From Mucilaginibacter paludis DSM 18603 (GTDB taxonomy: Bacteria > Bacteroidota > Bacteroidia > Sphingobacteriales > Sphingobacteriaceae), in the NCBI RefSeq assembly GCF_000166195.2, contig NZ_CM001403.1, positions 7,800,877-7,864,876 on the forward strand: a stretch of 64,000 nucleotides of DNA, written 5' to 3'. Below are positions 45,701 through 53,598 of the stretch, piece after piece. Positions within the stretch are counted from its first letter, which is position 1, and the number at the start of each line of letters is the position of its first letter. A program made the translations under genes and the position numbers. The notes beneath the pieces were generated by a model, which was not told the origin of the DNA, searched no databases, and was given only the letters and a program-made list of their open reading frames with translations.

Positions 45701-46870
45701 GTTTAACCCTCCGCCAAAAGAACCTATCCACAAGCCGCCGTCCGCATCCCCCACAATTGCTTCGGCAAGTGATTTACTCAGCCCGATATTGTTACCAACC
45801 CGCTCACCTATATTTACAAAATTAGAATTGCCAGGATAATATAAATTAAGCCCCCCGGAGTAGGTGCCTAACCATACGTTTCCGGTATGGTCTGTCATTA
45901 AACTCCATACAGAGCCATCGCTCATGGTTCTGGAATCGTCCGGGTCGTGTTTGTAATTGGTAAAGGTATTTGTCTGCGGGTTTAAAATGGCTAAACCGTT
46001 ACGTGTAGCCGCCCAAACGTTTCCATCTTTAATTAAAAGGTCGTTTATCCAGTTAGATGGTAAGCTGTATATATCATTAGCCTTATTTACATAATGAGTG
46101 CAACTATTTAAACGCTCGTTATATCTAAAAATCCCGTCGCTTTCAGTGCCGAACCAAAGGGACCCATTATGATCGGCCGTGATAACAATCACTTTTGCTG
46201 ACAATAATTCTTTTTGGCTGCGCAGGATATCCGGTAAAGGTATGACAGCCGCATTTTGAGGATTGAACCTTTTCAGGCCCTGGTTGATTCCTGCCCATAT
46301 AGTTTGCTTATCATCCTCAGCCAGGGAAAATGCAACGCCTTTAAAAAGTTCATTTTCTTTATTTTTCCAACGGTCAATGCTGATCAGGTTTGCCAAATCT
46401 GAAGTGATGGACTTTATCCCGTTAAATGTGGCAACCCATATCTTGCCACTGTGATCCTGCTGAATGGCGGTGATAAAATTGCCTCCACCTTTGGCGCTTG
46501 ATAAGCCAACGTGTCGAAATTTCTCTGTTTTACTATCATATAAATTTAAACCACCGCCTGTACCTATCCACAGATGCCCCTGTGCATCCTGTATAATTCG
46601 GTTGATACGATTATGGCTGATACTGGTATTACTGGAGTCGTTTGGGCGGAAATTTTTAAAATACGAGCCATCGTAGCGCGATAAGCCAGCCCAACTACCT
46701 ATCCAGACATAACCGCTTTTATCCTGAAGGATAGTAGAAATGGGGCTTTGCACCAAGCCATCTTTATAGCTGATATGCCTGAAACGTATTGCTGGCTGCT
46801 GAGCATGAGCATAGCAAGGCAGAAACGCGATCATCAAAAAAAACGCGGCTATAGTCCCTTGTTTTATCAT
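42773..46870 (-). CDS. Hybrid two-component system sensor-regulator (HTCS) of the PUL
   Basis: About 1365 residues spanning the membrane. In order: signal peptide (GTIAAFFLMIAFLPCYAHAQ), two-bladed-repeat propellers with Reg_prop repeats (for example LWIGTGGGLNLYD), a Y_Y_Y domain to about 785, one TM near 790-815, HisKA with FFTNISHEIRTPLTLI (phospho-His near 850), HATPase about 960-1075 (DNGQGIP, GTGVGLALSKS), receiver about 1115-1235 (Asp in PDLVISDVMMPV), and an AraC helix-turn-helix. It would sense a glycan fragment and activate the susCD operon. The ATG at 46870 gives the better signal peptide; one 4 codons upstream is possible. Confidence 0.95.
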   Translation of the reverse strand: MIKQGTIAAFFLMIAFLPCYAHAQQPAIRFRHISYKDGLVQSPISTILQDKSGYVWIGSWAGLSRYDGSYFKNFRPNDSSNTSISHNRINRIIQDAQGHLWIGTGGGLNLYDSKTEKFRHVGLSSAKGGGNFITAIQQDHSGKIWVATFNGIKSITSDLANLISIDRWKNKENELFKGVAFSLAEDDKQTIWAGINQGLKRFNPQNAAVIPLPDILRSQKELLSAKVIVITADHNGSLWFGTESDGIFRYNERLNSCTHYVNKANDIYSLPSNWINDLLIKDGNVWAATRNGLAILNPQTNTFTNYKHDPDDSRTMSDGSVWSLMTDHTGNVWLGTYSGGLNLYYPGNSNFVNIGERVGNNIGLSKSLAEAIVGDADGGLWIGSFGGGLNYINRQKGLVSYFPASEEIKALVKDSVKNLWAGTLNGLFKFNHQNKTFGRISLETFNNKTAARLINALLPAKRGIWVGTNGAGLRLVDYQGKEILRLRSEPGAQIGLSDNYVNCLLNDGSKLWIGTQNGLNCYDQITQQIKYYRRKNSGLGNNNVLCLYMDNHKRLWIGTDGGGLNYLDEPNNRIYAIRQADGLIDDVIAAIVADKQGALWISTNNGISQLKLVREEFPLKRGDYQIANYTAADGLQSNQFLVNSAYQTAQGEILFGGMNGITAFFPDKIVKNKFKPDILLTGFYISNKEVSFGNQSYLKLPLNETSELTLPYNQNNFTIKFSALNFINPEKNVYAYKMTGLRNNDQWIITGNQKEAGFTNLAPGHYVFTVKAANNDGYWNEKGRTITINILPPLWETWWAYCFYALVVAFLFYKVIRFVQIRAALERDLYNEHLQNERQEEFYQMKLDFFTNISHEIRTPLTLIMGPVENLYNNTMDNPFISRQVLQIKNNAERLLRLMTELMDFRKAETGNMVLYVQYNNIVGFIKEIYLSFTTLAESRHISYQFTSNLPEIYLYTDNEQLEKVFFNLLSNAFKFTPDYGCITVELQSNEQYGLTINIADNGQGIPAEYQSKLFTNFYQVHSKKSNQGTGVGLALSKSIVELHQGTIAFKSSPQQVDQPGDTVFTVHLPVNFKPVNNVHIISDNSGIESVASFRMRAEIDVLNQEEHPNGGQKGTIILAEDNEELRNFIVDSLPGYEVAAYENGHVAFEQAITQIPDLVISDVMMPVMNGLELCRKIKTDERTSHIPVILLTALATHIHQVNGLQTGADVYLTKPFSIKLLELNVQNLLTSRELMRNKFSQQVILHPQQVVLNNPDEKFIQKLMATIEHNMENPEFGVIALGAEIGMSKSVLYKKICALTNLSPADFIKSMRLKKAADLLQQNSLSVNEVASMVGFNDRKYFSREFKKIHGKSPSEMNTPASAR

Positions 46871-47205
46871 GGCAAAAAACAAATCTATTTTTATGTTATA
46901 ATTGGCAAAACAGGGGCGTAACCGCTATTGCATATTGATATTCAAATATAATGCTAATATTGAGATTACTAACAGTTATTCTTTGCCGAAGAAGTGATCA
47001 ACTGTACCTGGCATCCTAAAATACATGGCAAGTATTTTCTTCCCGATTAATTATAAGATATGGGCAATATTTACTTTTGTGTTTGTGAATCCAGCGAAGA
47101 AATAGTATTGAAAGTTACCGGGACGGTTATTGATTGAGCAAACTGTTATTTCTTTACAGAGCTAAGTTATTAAAAGCGCGCCACCGTGAGTGTGCGAAGC
47201 TACAG
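46871..47205. other. Intergenic region, 335 bases
   Basis: Contains a full -7 element TATATTTG on the minus strand (46950-46943) for the HTCS gene. The remainder is AT-rich with no gene or clear hairpin. A plus-strand TACTTTTG at 47072 leads to no gene and is probably chance. Confidence 0.5.
46943..46950 (-). promoter_or_regulatory. -7 element of the HTCS gene
   Basis: TATATTTG on the minus strand, 72 bases before the chosen ATG. No TTG is at the expected -33 position. Confidence 0.4.
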
Positions 47206-47397
47206 TTATTCGTAGTTTTTTTCGTTAAATACATATTGCTTCCTGCCGCATTTAAAACATTTATATCTTTTTACGGGCAGCCAAAACAAAAATAATTTCA
47301 TCCATTTTGGCCTTCTGATACGCTCCAGACTGCTTTTGTCTGTAAGACCACATCGGCACACCCTCTTCGGATTTAAATTTTGGTTGTTATTAAACAT
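47206..47397 (-). CDS. Small zinc-ribbon-like protein
   Basis: A protein of 63 residues from the ATG at 47397 (a GTG nine codons earlier is also in frame). Two Cys pairs, CRCG near the start and KCFKCG near the end, are arranged as in a zinc ribbon. Between them lies PKWMKLFLFWLPVKRYKC, a basic aromatic segment. It is probably cytosolic; the function is unknown. Confidence 0.6.
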   Translation of the reverse strand: MFNNNQNLNPKRVCRCGLTDKSSLERIRRPKWMKLFLFWLPVKRYKCFKCGRKQYVFNEKNYE

Positions 47398-47449
47398 AGC
47401 TGTGGTAAGGGCAGTATTCTTCACATGCTAAAAGTTTATAATTGGTAAA

Positions 47450-47457
47450 CAAATATA
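47450..47457 (-). promoter_or_regulatory. -7 element of the zinc-ribbon gene
   Basis: TATATTTG on the minus strand, 52 bases before the ATG. No clear -33. Confidence 0.4.
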
Positions 47458-47530
47458 ATTAATGATTACAAAAAATCACATTACCAATATGTTAAAAAAC
47501 CAAGAAATTTTTAGTTCTCAAACTGAATAA

Positions 47531-47568
47531 TAAAAAAGCAAGGTATTGGTAATTAACACCTTGCCTTT
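47531..47568 (-). terminator. Terminator of the mscS gene
   Basis: GCAAGGT (47538-47544) pairs with ACCTTGC (47558-47564), with a T-tract on the minus strand after the stem. Confidence 0.8.
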
Positions 47569-47619
47569 TATATAATTGGATGTACAAATGGGTATTGATG
47601 ATAAAACCCGGACGTGGTT

Positions 47620-48450
47620 TTACGCCATCGATTCCTTAGATGCAAGTTGGGTAACGTATAAATGCGGTTCTGGCATAATTACATTATTTTCGTCAAAGGC
47701 TTTTTTGATCATTTCCTGAACGCCGAAAAATACAACCCAGTAATCGTGAGCATGGGTGTAAGGGCAAATATTGATTGCGATTTTACCTTCGTTTATTTTA
47801 GCCACCTTAACCACAGGTGATGGCTTGTCTAAAACCAGTGGGTGCGAAAGGCAAGTTTCGGTTGCTACACGACGCACAAAATCCATATCGTTTTTAGGCT
47901 CAATTTCAACGGAAATATCTACACGCAGACTACCGTAAGCGCTAAAGTTGATTACCGTATTGTTTGATACCGCCCCGTTTGCCAAAATAACGGTTCTGCC
48001 ATCGGGAGTGAGTAGCATGGTATTAAAAATCTGGATTTCTATAACTGCGCCGGTTTGGCCCTGCGACTCTATGATATCGCCCACTTTAAAGGGCTTAAAA
48101 ACCAGTATTAAAACCCCTCCGGCAAAATTAGCTAAAGAGCCTTGCAGAGCCAATCCGACAGCTAAACCAAGCGCACCAATAATGGCTACAAACGACGTGG
48201 TTTGGATACCTAACATTCCGGCAACGGTAATAAGCAGTAAAATTCTTAAACCGGCCATCATCAGGCTGCTAAAAAATGTTTGCAAGGATACATCAATTTT
48301 TCCCTTGGCCATTGAAATATTAAACACCCGGCCTATCCAGTTAATGATGTACAACCCTACTAAAAAGACAATTAATGCGCTGGCCAGTTTAATACCGAAG
48401 GTGCTTAGCCAGTTAAAAATAGCAGCTGTGTAAATGGTTACGTTCTCCAT
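47620..48450 (-). CDS. Small-conductance mechanosensitive channel (MscS family)
   Basis: A protein of 276 residues, the size of E. coli MscS, with three N-terminal hydrophobic helices. The pore helix is ALGLAVGLALQGSLANFAGG, and the cytosolic beta domain starts FKVGDIIESQGQTGAVIEI. It opens under membrane tension and releases solutes on osmotic downshock. It is a single gene with its own terminator. A 16-base direct repeat lies upstream. Confidence 0.94.
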   Translation of the reverse strand: MENVTIYTAAIFNWLSTFGIKLASALIVFLVGLYIINWIGRVFNISMAKGKIDVSLQTFFSSLMMAGLRILLLITVAGMLGIQTTSFVAIIGALGLAVGLALQGSLANFAGGVLILVFKPFKVGDIIESQGQTGAVIEIQIFNTMLLTPDGRTVILANGAVSNNTVINFSAYGSLRVDISVEIEPKNDMDFVRRVATETCLSHPLVLDKPSPVVKVAKINEGKIAINICPYTHAHDYWVVFFGVQEMIKKAFDENNVIMPEPHLYVTQLASKESMA

Positions 48451-48508
48451 AATGAATTGAATTGTGGTTTAAGTTTATGTATGAGATTAATTGTGTACAG
48501 TTGATGTA

Positions 48509-48549
48509 ATTAAAGCAATGATAACGCACAATTATTAAAGCAATGATAA
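48509..48549. repeat. Perfect 16-base direct repeat, 25-base period
   Basis: ATTAAAGCAATGATAA occurs at 48509-48524 and again at 48534-48549, in the upstream region of mscS. It may be a regulator site or a chance duplication. Confidence 0.8.
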
Positions 48550-48608
48550 TAATAAGTAAAAAAATAATGTATGTAAAAAAAAGGCGGTGGAAGGACCTGG
48601 TATTTAGC

Positions 48609-48616
48609 TATTTTTG
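48609..48616 (+). promoter_or_regulatory. -7 element of the DUF6896-like gene
   Basis: TATTTTTG, 64 bases before the TTG start. No clear -33. Confidence 0.4.
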
Positions 48617-48680
48617 TTAGTGAATTACAGTACCAGCGAGAGCAAACCACTGCCTGTTTATGAAACGATAGAAAAACTGC

Positions 48681-49460
48681 TTGGAAAGAAAAACACAAAT
48701 AAAAATTATTGAAGCAATTGAGCAGGTCCCGTCCGTTAAAACGATTCTTGAAACAGCAAGAGAAACCAAACTAAAGCTTTGTTTTGAGGGCGATTTTCAA
48801 CAGCAACGTGAGCGGATTGGACTGGAATTAAAAAATGAGCTCCCCGGATTCCAGGTATCGGTACACACCATTCAACCTGAAATAAATATCTGTAAACTTA
48901 TAAGCAACGCAGAAATTGAAGCCAACGAGTTGTTTTTTGAGCAGTGCGCTAAAGATTACCGGGCATTAGCAGAGAGGCTTATATTGATGCTATCAACTAA
49001 ACTTGGTATTAAAATTAATAATTCGTTTCCATTAATCTCGTTCAATGAGTTGAAGAATTCAAAAAAGCAGATTGGTAAGCTTGCCGCATGGCGTTATAAT
49101 TTGCACGGCTATCATTGTGGTTTCGAACATTCATCAACAGGGCAGTTGATAGAAGTCCCTTTGGTTTTTGGCCTTGAGTTTGGAGATTTAGATCCTTATT
49201 TTTTCACGAGGTATATCAAATCAACACCTCAATATCAGCCCCTGCCGGTTTGCATTTATGAGGATTATGCTGATGGGGTCAGGATAATTGAAACCATGCT
49301 TTCCCTTGGAAAATATGAACGGATAACATCCAATATTAACAACCATTTTGGTGTTGCTGTAACAGATAGAGAAAAGATTGCAATCCATATTTATGAGCCC
49401 GACCCTGATGATTTTACGCCATCCCGGTTTAGCATACGCAGGTTTTTAGGATTAAAATAA
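48681..49460 (+). CDS. DUF6896-like protein
   Basis: A soluble protein of 259 residues. The second half, LAAWRYNLHGYHCGFEHSST through GLEFGDLDPYFFTRYI, matches my memory of DUF6896, a family often near toxin or immunity genes; the name is not verified. The frame has no ATG before residue 100, and a stop lies 4 codons upstream (48669), so translation probably begins at the TTG at 48681. It stands alone, so no toxin partner is visible. Confidence 0.65.
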   Translation: MERKTQIKIIEAIEQVPSVKTILETARETKLKLCFEGDFQQQRERIGLELKNELPGFQVSVHTIQPEINICKLISNAEIEANELFFEQCAKDYRALAERLILMLSTKLGIKINNSFPLISFNELKNSKKQIGKLAAWRYNLHGYHCGFEHSSTGQLIEVPLVFGLEFGDLDPYFFTRYIKSTPQYQPLPVCIYEDYADGVRIIETMLSLGKYERITSNINNHFGVAVTDREKIAIHIYEPDPDDFTPSRFSIRRFLGLK

Positions 49461-49487
49461 AAGTTAGTTAAGGTTTCAATCAGCATC

Positions 49488-50960
49488 CTACTTTTTCAGC
49501 AAGCCAGCCAATATATTGGTACTTTGCTCCAACTCGATGATCGAAGATGAGGCGAATCCGAGCCTCGTAGCATTTTGTTGATTGAGCGGCGTGTGGTGAA
49601 TACGTCCATCGGAAAAGTAAAGATCTTTCTTTTTGGCCTCCAGCGCTAATTTTTCCAGGTTAATCTTCTGGTCGAAACAGGTCCAGACAGACATGCCGCC
49701 ATCTGGAACCTCAAACTGCAAATAGTCATTTAACTCTGTGCGCAACAAATCGCAAAGCATATCGCGTCTTTGCCGGTAAATACGTAACGACTTACGCAGA
49801 TGTCTTTGAATGATGCCATCCTGTAATAACTCTGCTATTGCGTTTTCAAGCATCTCATCGCCCTGGCGGTCAACAATTCTTCTCAGTTTAGCCAAATGCT
49901 GAATTACATTGACTGGCCCAACAAGATAACCAACCCTGAAGGCTGGCGAGATGGTTTTAGTGAATGACCCGCAATAGAGTACCGTACCTTGCTGATCGGC
50001 ACTGGCTAAAGGCAACAGCGGCTTGTTCAGGTAGTGAAAGTCGTAATCGTAGTCATCTTCAAAAATGATAAAGCCATACTTTTCGGACAGCCGGAGCAAT
50101 TGAATGCGGCGATCGGCCCGCAGGCTTACGGTTGTAGGATAATGATGATGCGATGTAACATAAACCAGGCGCACAGTTTTTTTGCTGCAAATTTGCTCAA
50201 GCTCAGCCACCCTGATACCAAACTCATCCACCGGAATCTTGATCAAATCAGCGCCCGCCTGGGCAAAATTAGTATCTGCGCCTAACCAACCCGGCGAACC
50301 GGCCACTACCCTATCGCCTCGTTTTAACAAACTGGTGCACGCCAGGTACAAACCCATTACAGAGCCCCTGGTGATCAGGATATTATCAGCAGTGATATTT
50401 AACGCTCTTGTAATATTCAGATGGGTTGATAATTGTTCCCGTAGGGCTAAAGAGCCTTGCGTATCAGCATAGCCCATCTTCTTATAGGGATTCCCGGTTA
50501 ATAGTTGTGTGCGGTAAGCCCTTGAAAGATCATGTAAAGGGGCCAGCCTGGTATCCGGAAAGCCATCATCTAAATGGTAGGTTGAGGTTGAAATATTGAG
50601 ATGCCTGTTTAAATGCTCGGGCTGCTCAAAAACGAAGCCTGCAACTTTTACCGGATCGGGTATAACCTGGTTACCAGTTATCAGTTGCTTAGGTTTTGCT
50701 TGCGGTAAGTTGCGTGCTACAAAGGTTCCGTTGCCTGTTTCGCTTTCCAGCCATCCTTGCGCCAACAGGTCGTCATAAGCTCTGACCACTGTTTTGCGGT
50801 GCACCTCCAGAAATTGAGCCAGTTGCCGCGTGCTTGGCAGCCTGTCGCCAGCTCTTAAATTGCCATTTTTAATTAGAGACGTGATGATTTCTGCCAATTG
50901 TAGGTAAACGGGCTGTAAAGAATTCTTGCTGATACTGATGGTAAGAAAGACGGCCTGCAT
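49488..50960 (-). CDS. MocR/PdxR-type regulator (GntR HTH fused to aminotransferase domain)
   Basis: A protein of 490 residues. The N-terminal GntR winged helix (YLQLAEIITSLIKNG, RLPSTRQLAQFLEVHRKTV) is joined to a type I PLP aminotransferase-like domain, with the PLP Lys expected in YCGSFTKTISPAFRVG. Family members bind PLP or a related amine and control vitamin B6 or GABA genes. It is divergent from a PNPOx-like gene, the usual layout. I use the ATG at 50960; the longer frame to 51068 would overlap the divergent gene. Confidence 0.93.
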   Translation of the reverse strand: MQAVFLTISISKNSLQPVYLQLAEIITSLIKNGNLRAGDRLPSTRQLAQFLEVHRKTVVRAYDDLLAQGWLESETGNGTFVARNLPQAKPKQLITGNQVIPDPVKVAGFVFEQPEHLNRHLNISTSTYHLDDGFPDTRLAPLHDLSRAYRTQLLTGNPYKKMGYADTQGSLALREQLSTHLNITRALNITADNILITRGSVMGLYLACTSLLKRGDRVVAGSPGWLGADTNFAQAGADLIKIPVDEFGIRVAELEQICSKKTVRLVYVTSHHHYPTTVSLRADRRIQLLRLSEKYGFIIFEDDYDYDFHYLNKPLLPLASADQQGTVLYCGSFTKTISPAFRVGYLVGPVNVIQHLAKLRRIVDRQGDEMLENAIAELLQDGIIQRHLRKSLRIYRQRRDMLCDLLRTELNDYLQFEVPDGGMSVWTCFDQKINLEKLALEAKKKDLYFSDGRIHHTPLNQQNATRLGFASSSIIELEQSTNILAGLLKK

Positions 50961-50993
50961 AATTGGACTACTTAATTTATTAAAATTGGCTGA
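50959..50993. promoter_or_regulatory. Candidate MocR operator
   Basis: AATTGGACTA (50961-50970) with a second, partial copy AATTGGCTGA (50984-50993), 23 bases apart, in the MocR/PNPOx intergenic region. The 12-base form ATAATTGGACTA recurs at 51679, after the PNPOx gene. Confidence 0.45.
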
Positions 50994-51034
50994 TTGAAAG
51001 CATCCAATAAAGGTACACATTTGTATCAAAAAAA

Positions 51035-51682
51035 ATGATGAAAACACCTCCACCCCACCTTGTGCCAAGTCGCGCCGCCAAGCGTGCCCATTTTGATCCG
51101 GAAACTATCTTCCCGATACTCGACGAAGCTTTATATTGCACCATCAGCTACGCTGTAGATAACAAGCCATATTCCATACCAACCGCCTTTGTACGATATG
51201 AGGACAAAATTTATATCCACGGTTCGGTAGGTAGTCACTTTATCAGGGAAATTGAAAAGGGCATACCGGTTTGTATCTCTGTTACACTGATGGATGCTTT
51301 GGTAGTTGCTAAGTCGGCATTTAGCCACTCGGTAAATTACAGGGCTGTAATTATGTTCGCTAAAGCGGAAAAAATTGAGAGTATAGATGATAAGATCAGA
51401 TCGTTTGAGTGGCTCACCAATAAAATGGTGCCGGGCAGTTGGGATTACCTGCGACCGGTAACCGAAAGCGAAGTGCGCAAAACAACCGCCCTGGCATTTA
51501 GTATAGAAGAAGCCTCTGCCAAAATACGTACGGGTATGCCCAATGATGAGCAAGAAGATAAAGCCTTGCCGATATGGTCGGGAATTATCCCCTTCAAAAC
51601 GCAGAGAATGCCTTTTGTGCCCGATGAAACAAGCCTGGATATAGCAATGCCGCCCCACCTTTTAGCGTTGAATGCGATATAA
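51035..51682 (+). CDS. Pyridoxamine 5'-phosphate oxidase-like flavoprotein
   Basis: A protein of 215 residues with a split-barrel FMN-binding fold: RAAKRAHFDPETIFPILDEA, YSIPTAFVRYEDKIYIHGS, then a VNYRAVIMFAKAE strand. It resembles the flavin-nucleotide-binding NimA-like branch rather than classic PdxH, so the substrate is open. It is divergent from the MocR regulator, which probably controls it. Confidence 0.87.
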   Translation: MMKTPPPHLVPSRAAKRAHFDPETIFPILDEALYCTISYAVDNKPYSIPTAFVRYEDKIYIHGSVGSHFIREIEKGIPVCISVTLMDALVVAKSAFSHSVNYRAVIMFAKAEKIESIDDKIRSFEWLTNKMVPGSWDYLRPVTESEVRKTTALAFSIEEASAKIRTGMPNDEQEDKALPIWSGIIPFKTQRMPFVPDETSLDIAMPPHLLALNAI

Positions 51683-51690
51683 TTGGACTA
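51679..51690. repeat. Second copy of the MocR-region motif
   Basis: ATAATTGGACTA, identical to 50959-50970. It overlaps the last codon and stop of the PNPOx-like gene. Confidence 0.7.
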
Positions 51691-51709
51691 TTACATAGTT
51701 GAGAATACC

Positions 51710-51747
51710 AAACAGGCTGCCCACTTACCATCATGAGCAGCCTGTTT
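51710..51747. terminator. Terminator between PNPOx-like gene and haem operon
   Basis: AAACAGGCTGC (51710-51720) pairs perfectly with GCAGCCTGTTT (51737-51747) across a 16-base loop, followed by A/T-rich DNA. It serves both converging units. Confidence 0.8.
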
Positions 51748-51774
51748 ACATTACTAAGGATAAATCCCGTTTGC

Positions 51775-52794
51775 TTAAAAACTGTTAAGTACCGCTCTCC
51801 AATCTTCGCTTTCGGGGATGCCCGGTTTACGCTTTCCAAAAAACTGTACAATGATGTTTCCATCTTGGTCAAAAACTTCCAGGCTATGTACCGGGCCATC
51901 TGTAGTCGGTTTCTTAACCAACCATACCGATGCAATGCCGTCCTCGCGCAAATGCATATTAAATTCCGGGTCGAGCACATTGAACCAGGGGCCGGTTTGT
52001 ACCAGTTTTTTAATCTCGCCGGTATGGATCTGTATACAGCCCGCGCTACCGGTAAATACCATAATTGGTAAATTTGTTTCGGATGCCTTAGTGAGTATTT
52101 GTTTTAACGAGTTTACACTAATTTGCCTGGCATAGCCCTCTGGCGCAAGCCTTAAGGCCTGGGTACGGCTTAGGCTGTAGTTTTTTAATAAACCATGAAA
52201 ATCATGTGTATCCTGCAATGCAATCCAGGCCTCCTTAAAACTTTTCAAATCTACCTCAAGGTCTGATTTCTCGATGGCCTTTTCCGCAGGCGGCTGAATG
52301 TTCAATTGCTGATGTTGATCGTCGGCTTTAAATTTTTTCACCAGTTGATGATAGGTCGTCACATCGCTTTGTTCGGTTAAATATATTTTATGTACCGCAC
52401 TGCCAGCCGCATCAAAAAATTGCAGGCTCAGTCTGTCGTTTTCGTTCACTGCAAAGCCAAAGTGCCAGTGGTGCATAAACAGTCGCAGATCAATATCAGG
52501 CGTAACAATCAGCCCGACAGGCCCGTTAAAACCAACTTTTGTATAGATGCCCTTTCGTTCGTGTACGCAATAATCATTACGGGTTAGGGCCATTACATAG
52601 CCTAACGAAGCAGTTTCTTTTAACAACTCTTTAAAATCGCTATTGAGCAGGGTGCTTTGATCGCCAACACCGGTATTAACTAACTCCGCTTCGCTAACAC
52701 CCAATTGTTTTGCCGCATCGCGGATGCGAAGTTTAGGTTGGCTAACTTTTAACTGTTGCCATTGTTCTTTTATTGAATTGATTACTTTTTCCAT
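51775..52794 (-). CDS. hmuS: Haem-degrading factor (HmuS/ChuS type)
   Basis: A cytosolic protein of 339 residues, the normal length of the duplicated HmuS/ChuS/PhuS family that binds imported haem and opens or hands on the ring. The two halves are related: MALTRNDYCVHERKGIYTKVG in the first and LPIMVFTGSAGCIQIHTGEI in the second are the matching segments. It is the last gene of the haem operon. It differs from Porphyromonas 'HmuS', which is a CobN-like protein. Confidence 0.92.
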   Translation of the reverse strand: MEKVINSIKEQWQQLKVSQPKLRIRDAAKQLGVSEAELVNTGVGDQSTLLNSDFKELLKETASLGYVMALTRNDYCVHERKGIYTKVGFNGPVGLIVTPDIDLRLFMHHWHFGFAVNENDRLSLQFFDAAGSAVHKIYLTEQSDVTTYHQLVKKFKADDQHQQLNIQPPAEKAIEKSDLEVDLKSFKEAWIALQDTHDFHGLLKNYSLSRTQALRLAPEGYARQISVNSLKQILTKASETNLPIMVFTGSAGCIQIHTGEIKKLVQTGPWFNVLDPEFNMHLREDGIASVWLVKKPTTDGPVHSLEVFDQDGNIIVQFFGKRKPGIPESEDWRAVLNSF

Positions 52795-52815
52795 TTCTCT
52801 TTATTTTAATTAATT

Positions 52816-53598
52816 TCATACCAATACGCCGCTTGGAATAACCAGCGGGCACTTTAATCCTTCGCAGTCCATCAGCTTGACATGGATATTGAACGCCCGG
52901 TGAATGTTTTCGCAGTTAATGACATTCTTCGGCTCGCCGAAGGCAACCGTCTGCCCGTCTTTCAGGATCAGTATCTTATCCGCATATCGCGAAGCAAAAT
53001 TAATATCGTGCAGTATGCTGATTACTGTATAACCCCTATCAGCCATGTTGCGGGCCAGTTGCAGTATCTGTTGCTGATACAGTAAATCGAGCCCGTTGGT
53101 GGGCTCATCCAGAAACAAAAAAGCGTTAGGCTTGTCATAAATCTGGGCTATCACCCGTGCCAGTTGCACCCTTTGCTGTTCCCCGCCGGATAAAGTATTA
53201 TAATCGCGTAAAGCAAAATCAGTAATCCCCGTTTCGCGCATTACCTCATCAATTACCCATAGGTCAAGGCTGGAGGGATGATGCTCAAAGTGAGGATACC
53301 GGCCCATCAGCACCAATTCCTTTACCGTAAATAGCAGGCTTACCGTACTATGCTGCGTAAGTACCGACCTTAGTTGGGCCAGTTCTTTAATAGCATATGC
53401 GTTAATTGCCTTTCCATTAAACTGTATGCTGCCGCTTTGCGCATTCATTTCCCGGCAAAGTAGTTTGAGCAGTGTGCTTTTGCCCGCACCATTAGCGCCA
53501 ATTACAGCCAGCATTTCTCCGGGCGAAAGTTGGAAGCTGATATCGTTGAGGATCTTCTTTCGCCCGGCGATGTAGGAAACATTTTGTACGCTGATCAT
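52816..53598 (-). CDS. hmuV: Haem ABC transporter ATPase
   Basis: A cytosolic ATPase of 260 residues. Walker A is GANGAGKS, signature LSGGEQQRV, Walker B FLFLDEPTNGLD, switch His in ISILHDIN. It powers haem uptake through the HmuU permease. The ATG at 53598 overlaps the last base of hmuU's TGA (TGATG), a sign of translational coupling. Confidence 0.95.
   Translation of the reverse strand: MISVQNVSYIAGRKKILNDISFQLSPGEMLAVIGANGAGKSTLLKLLCREMNAQSGSIQFNGKAINAYAIKELAQLRSVLTQHSTVSLLFTVKELVLMGRYPHFEHHPSSLDLWVIDEVMRETGITDFALRDYNTLSGGEQQRVQLARVIAQIYDKPNAFLFLDEPTNGLDLLYQQQILQLARNMADRGYTVISILHDINFASRYADKILILKDGQTVAFGEPKNVINCENIHRAFNIHVKLMDCEGLKCPLVIPSGVLV

Noticed and set aside
47072..47079. Plus-strand promoter TACTTTTG
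   Set aside because: No gene follows on the plus strand and there is no -33 TTG.
50961..51068. N-terminal extension of the MocR protein
   Set aside because: It would overlap the divergent PNPOx gene and read through the shared promoter region.
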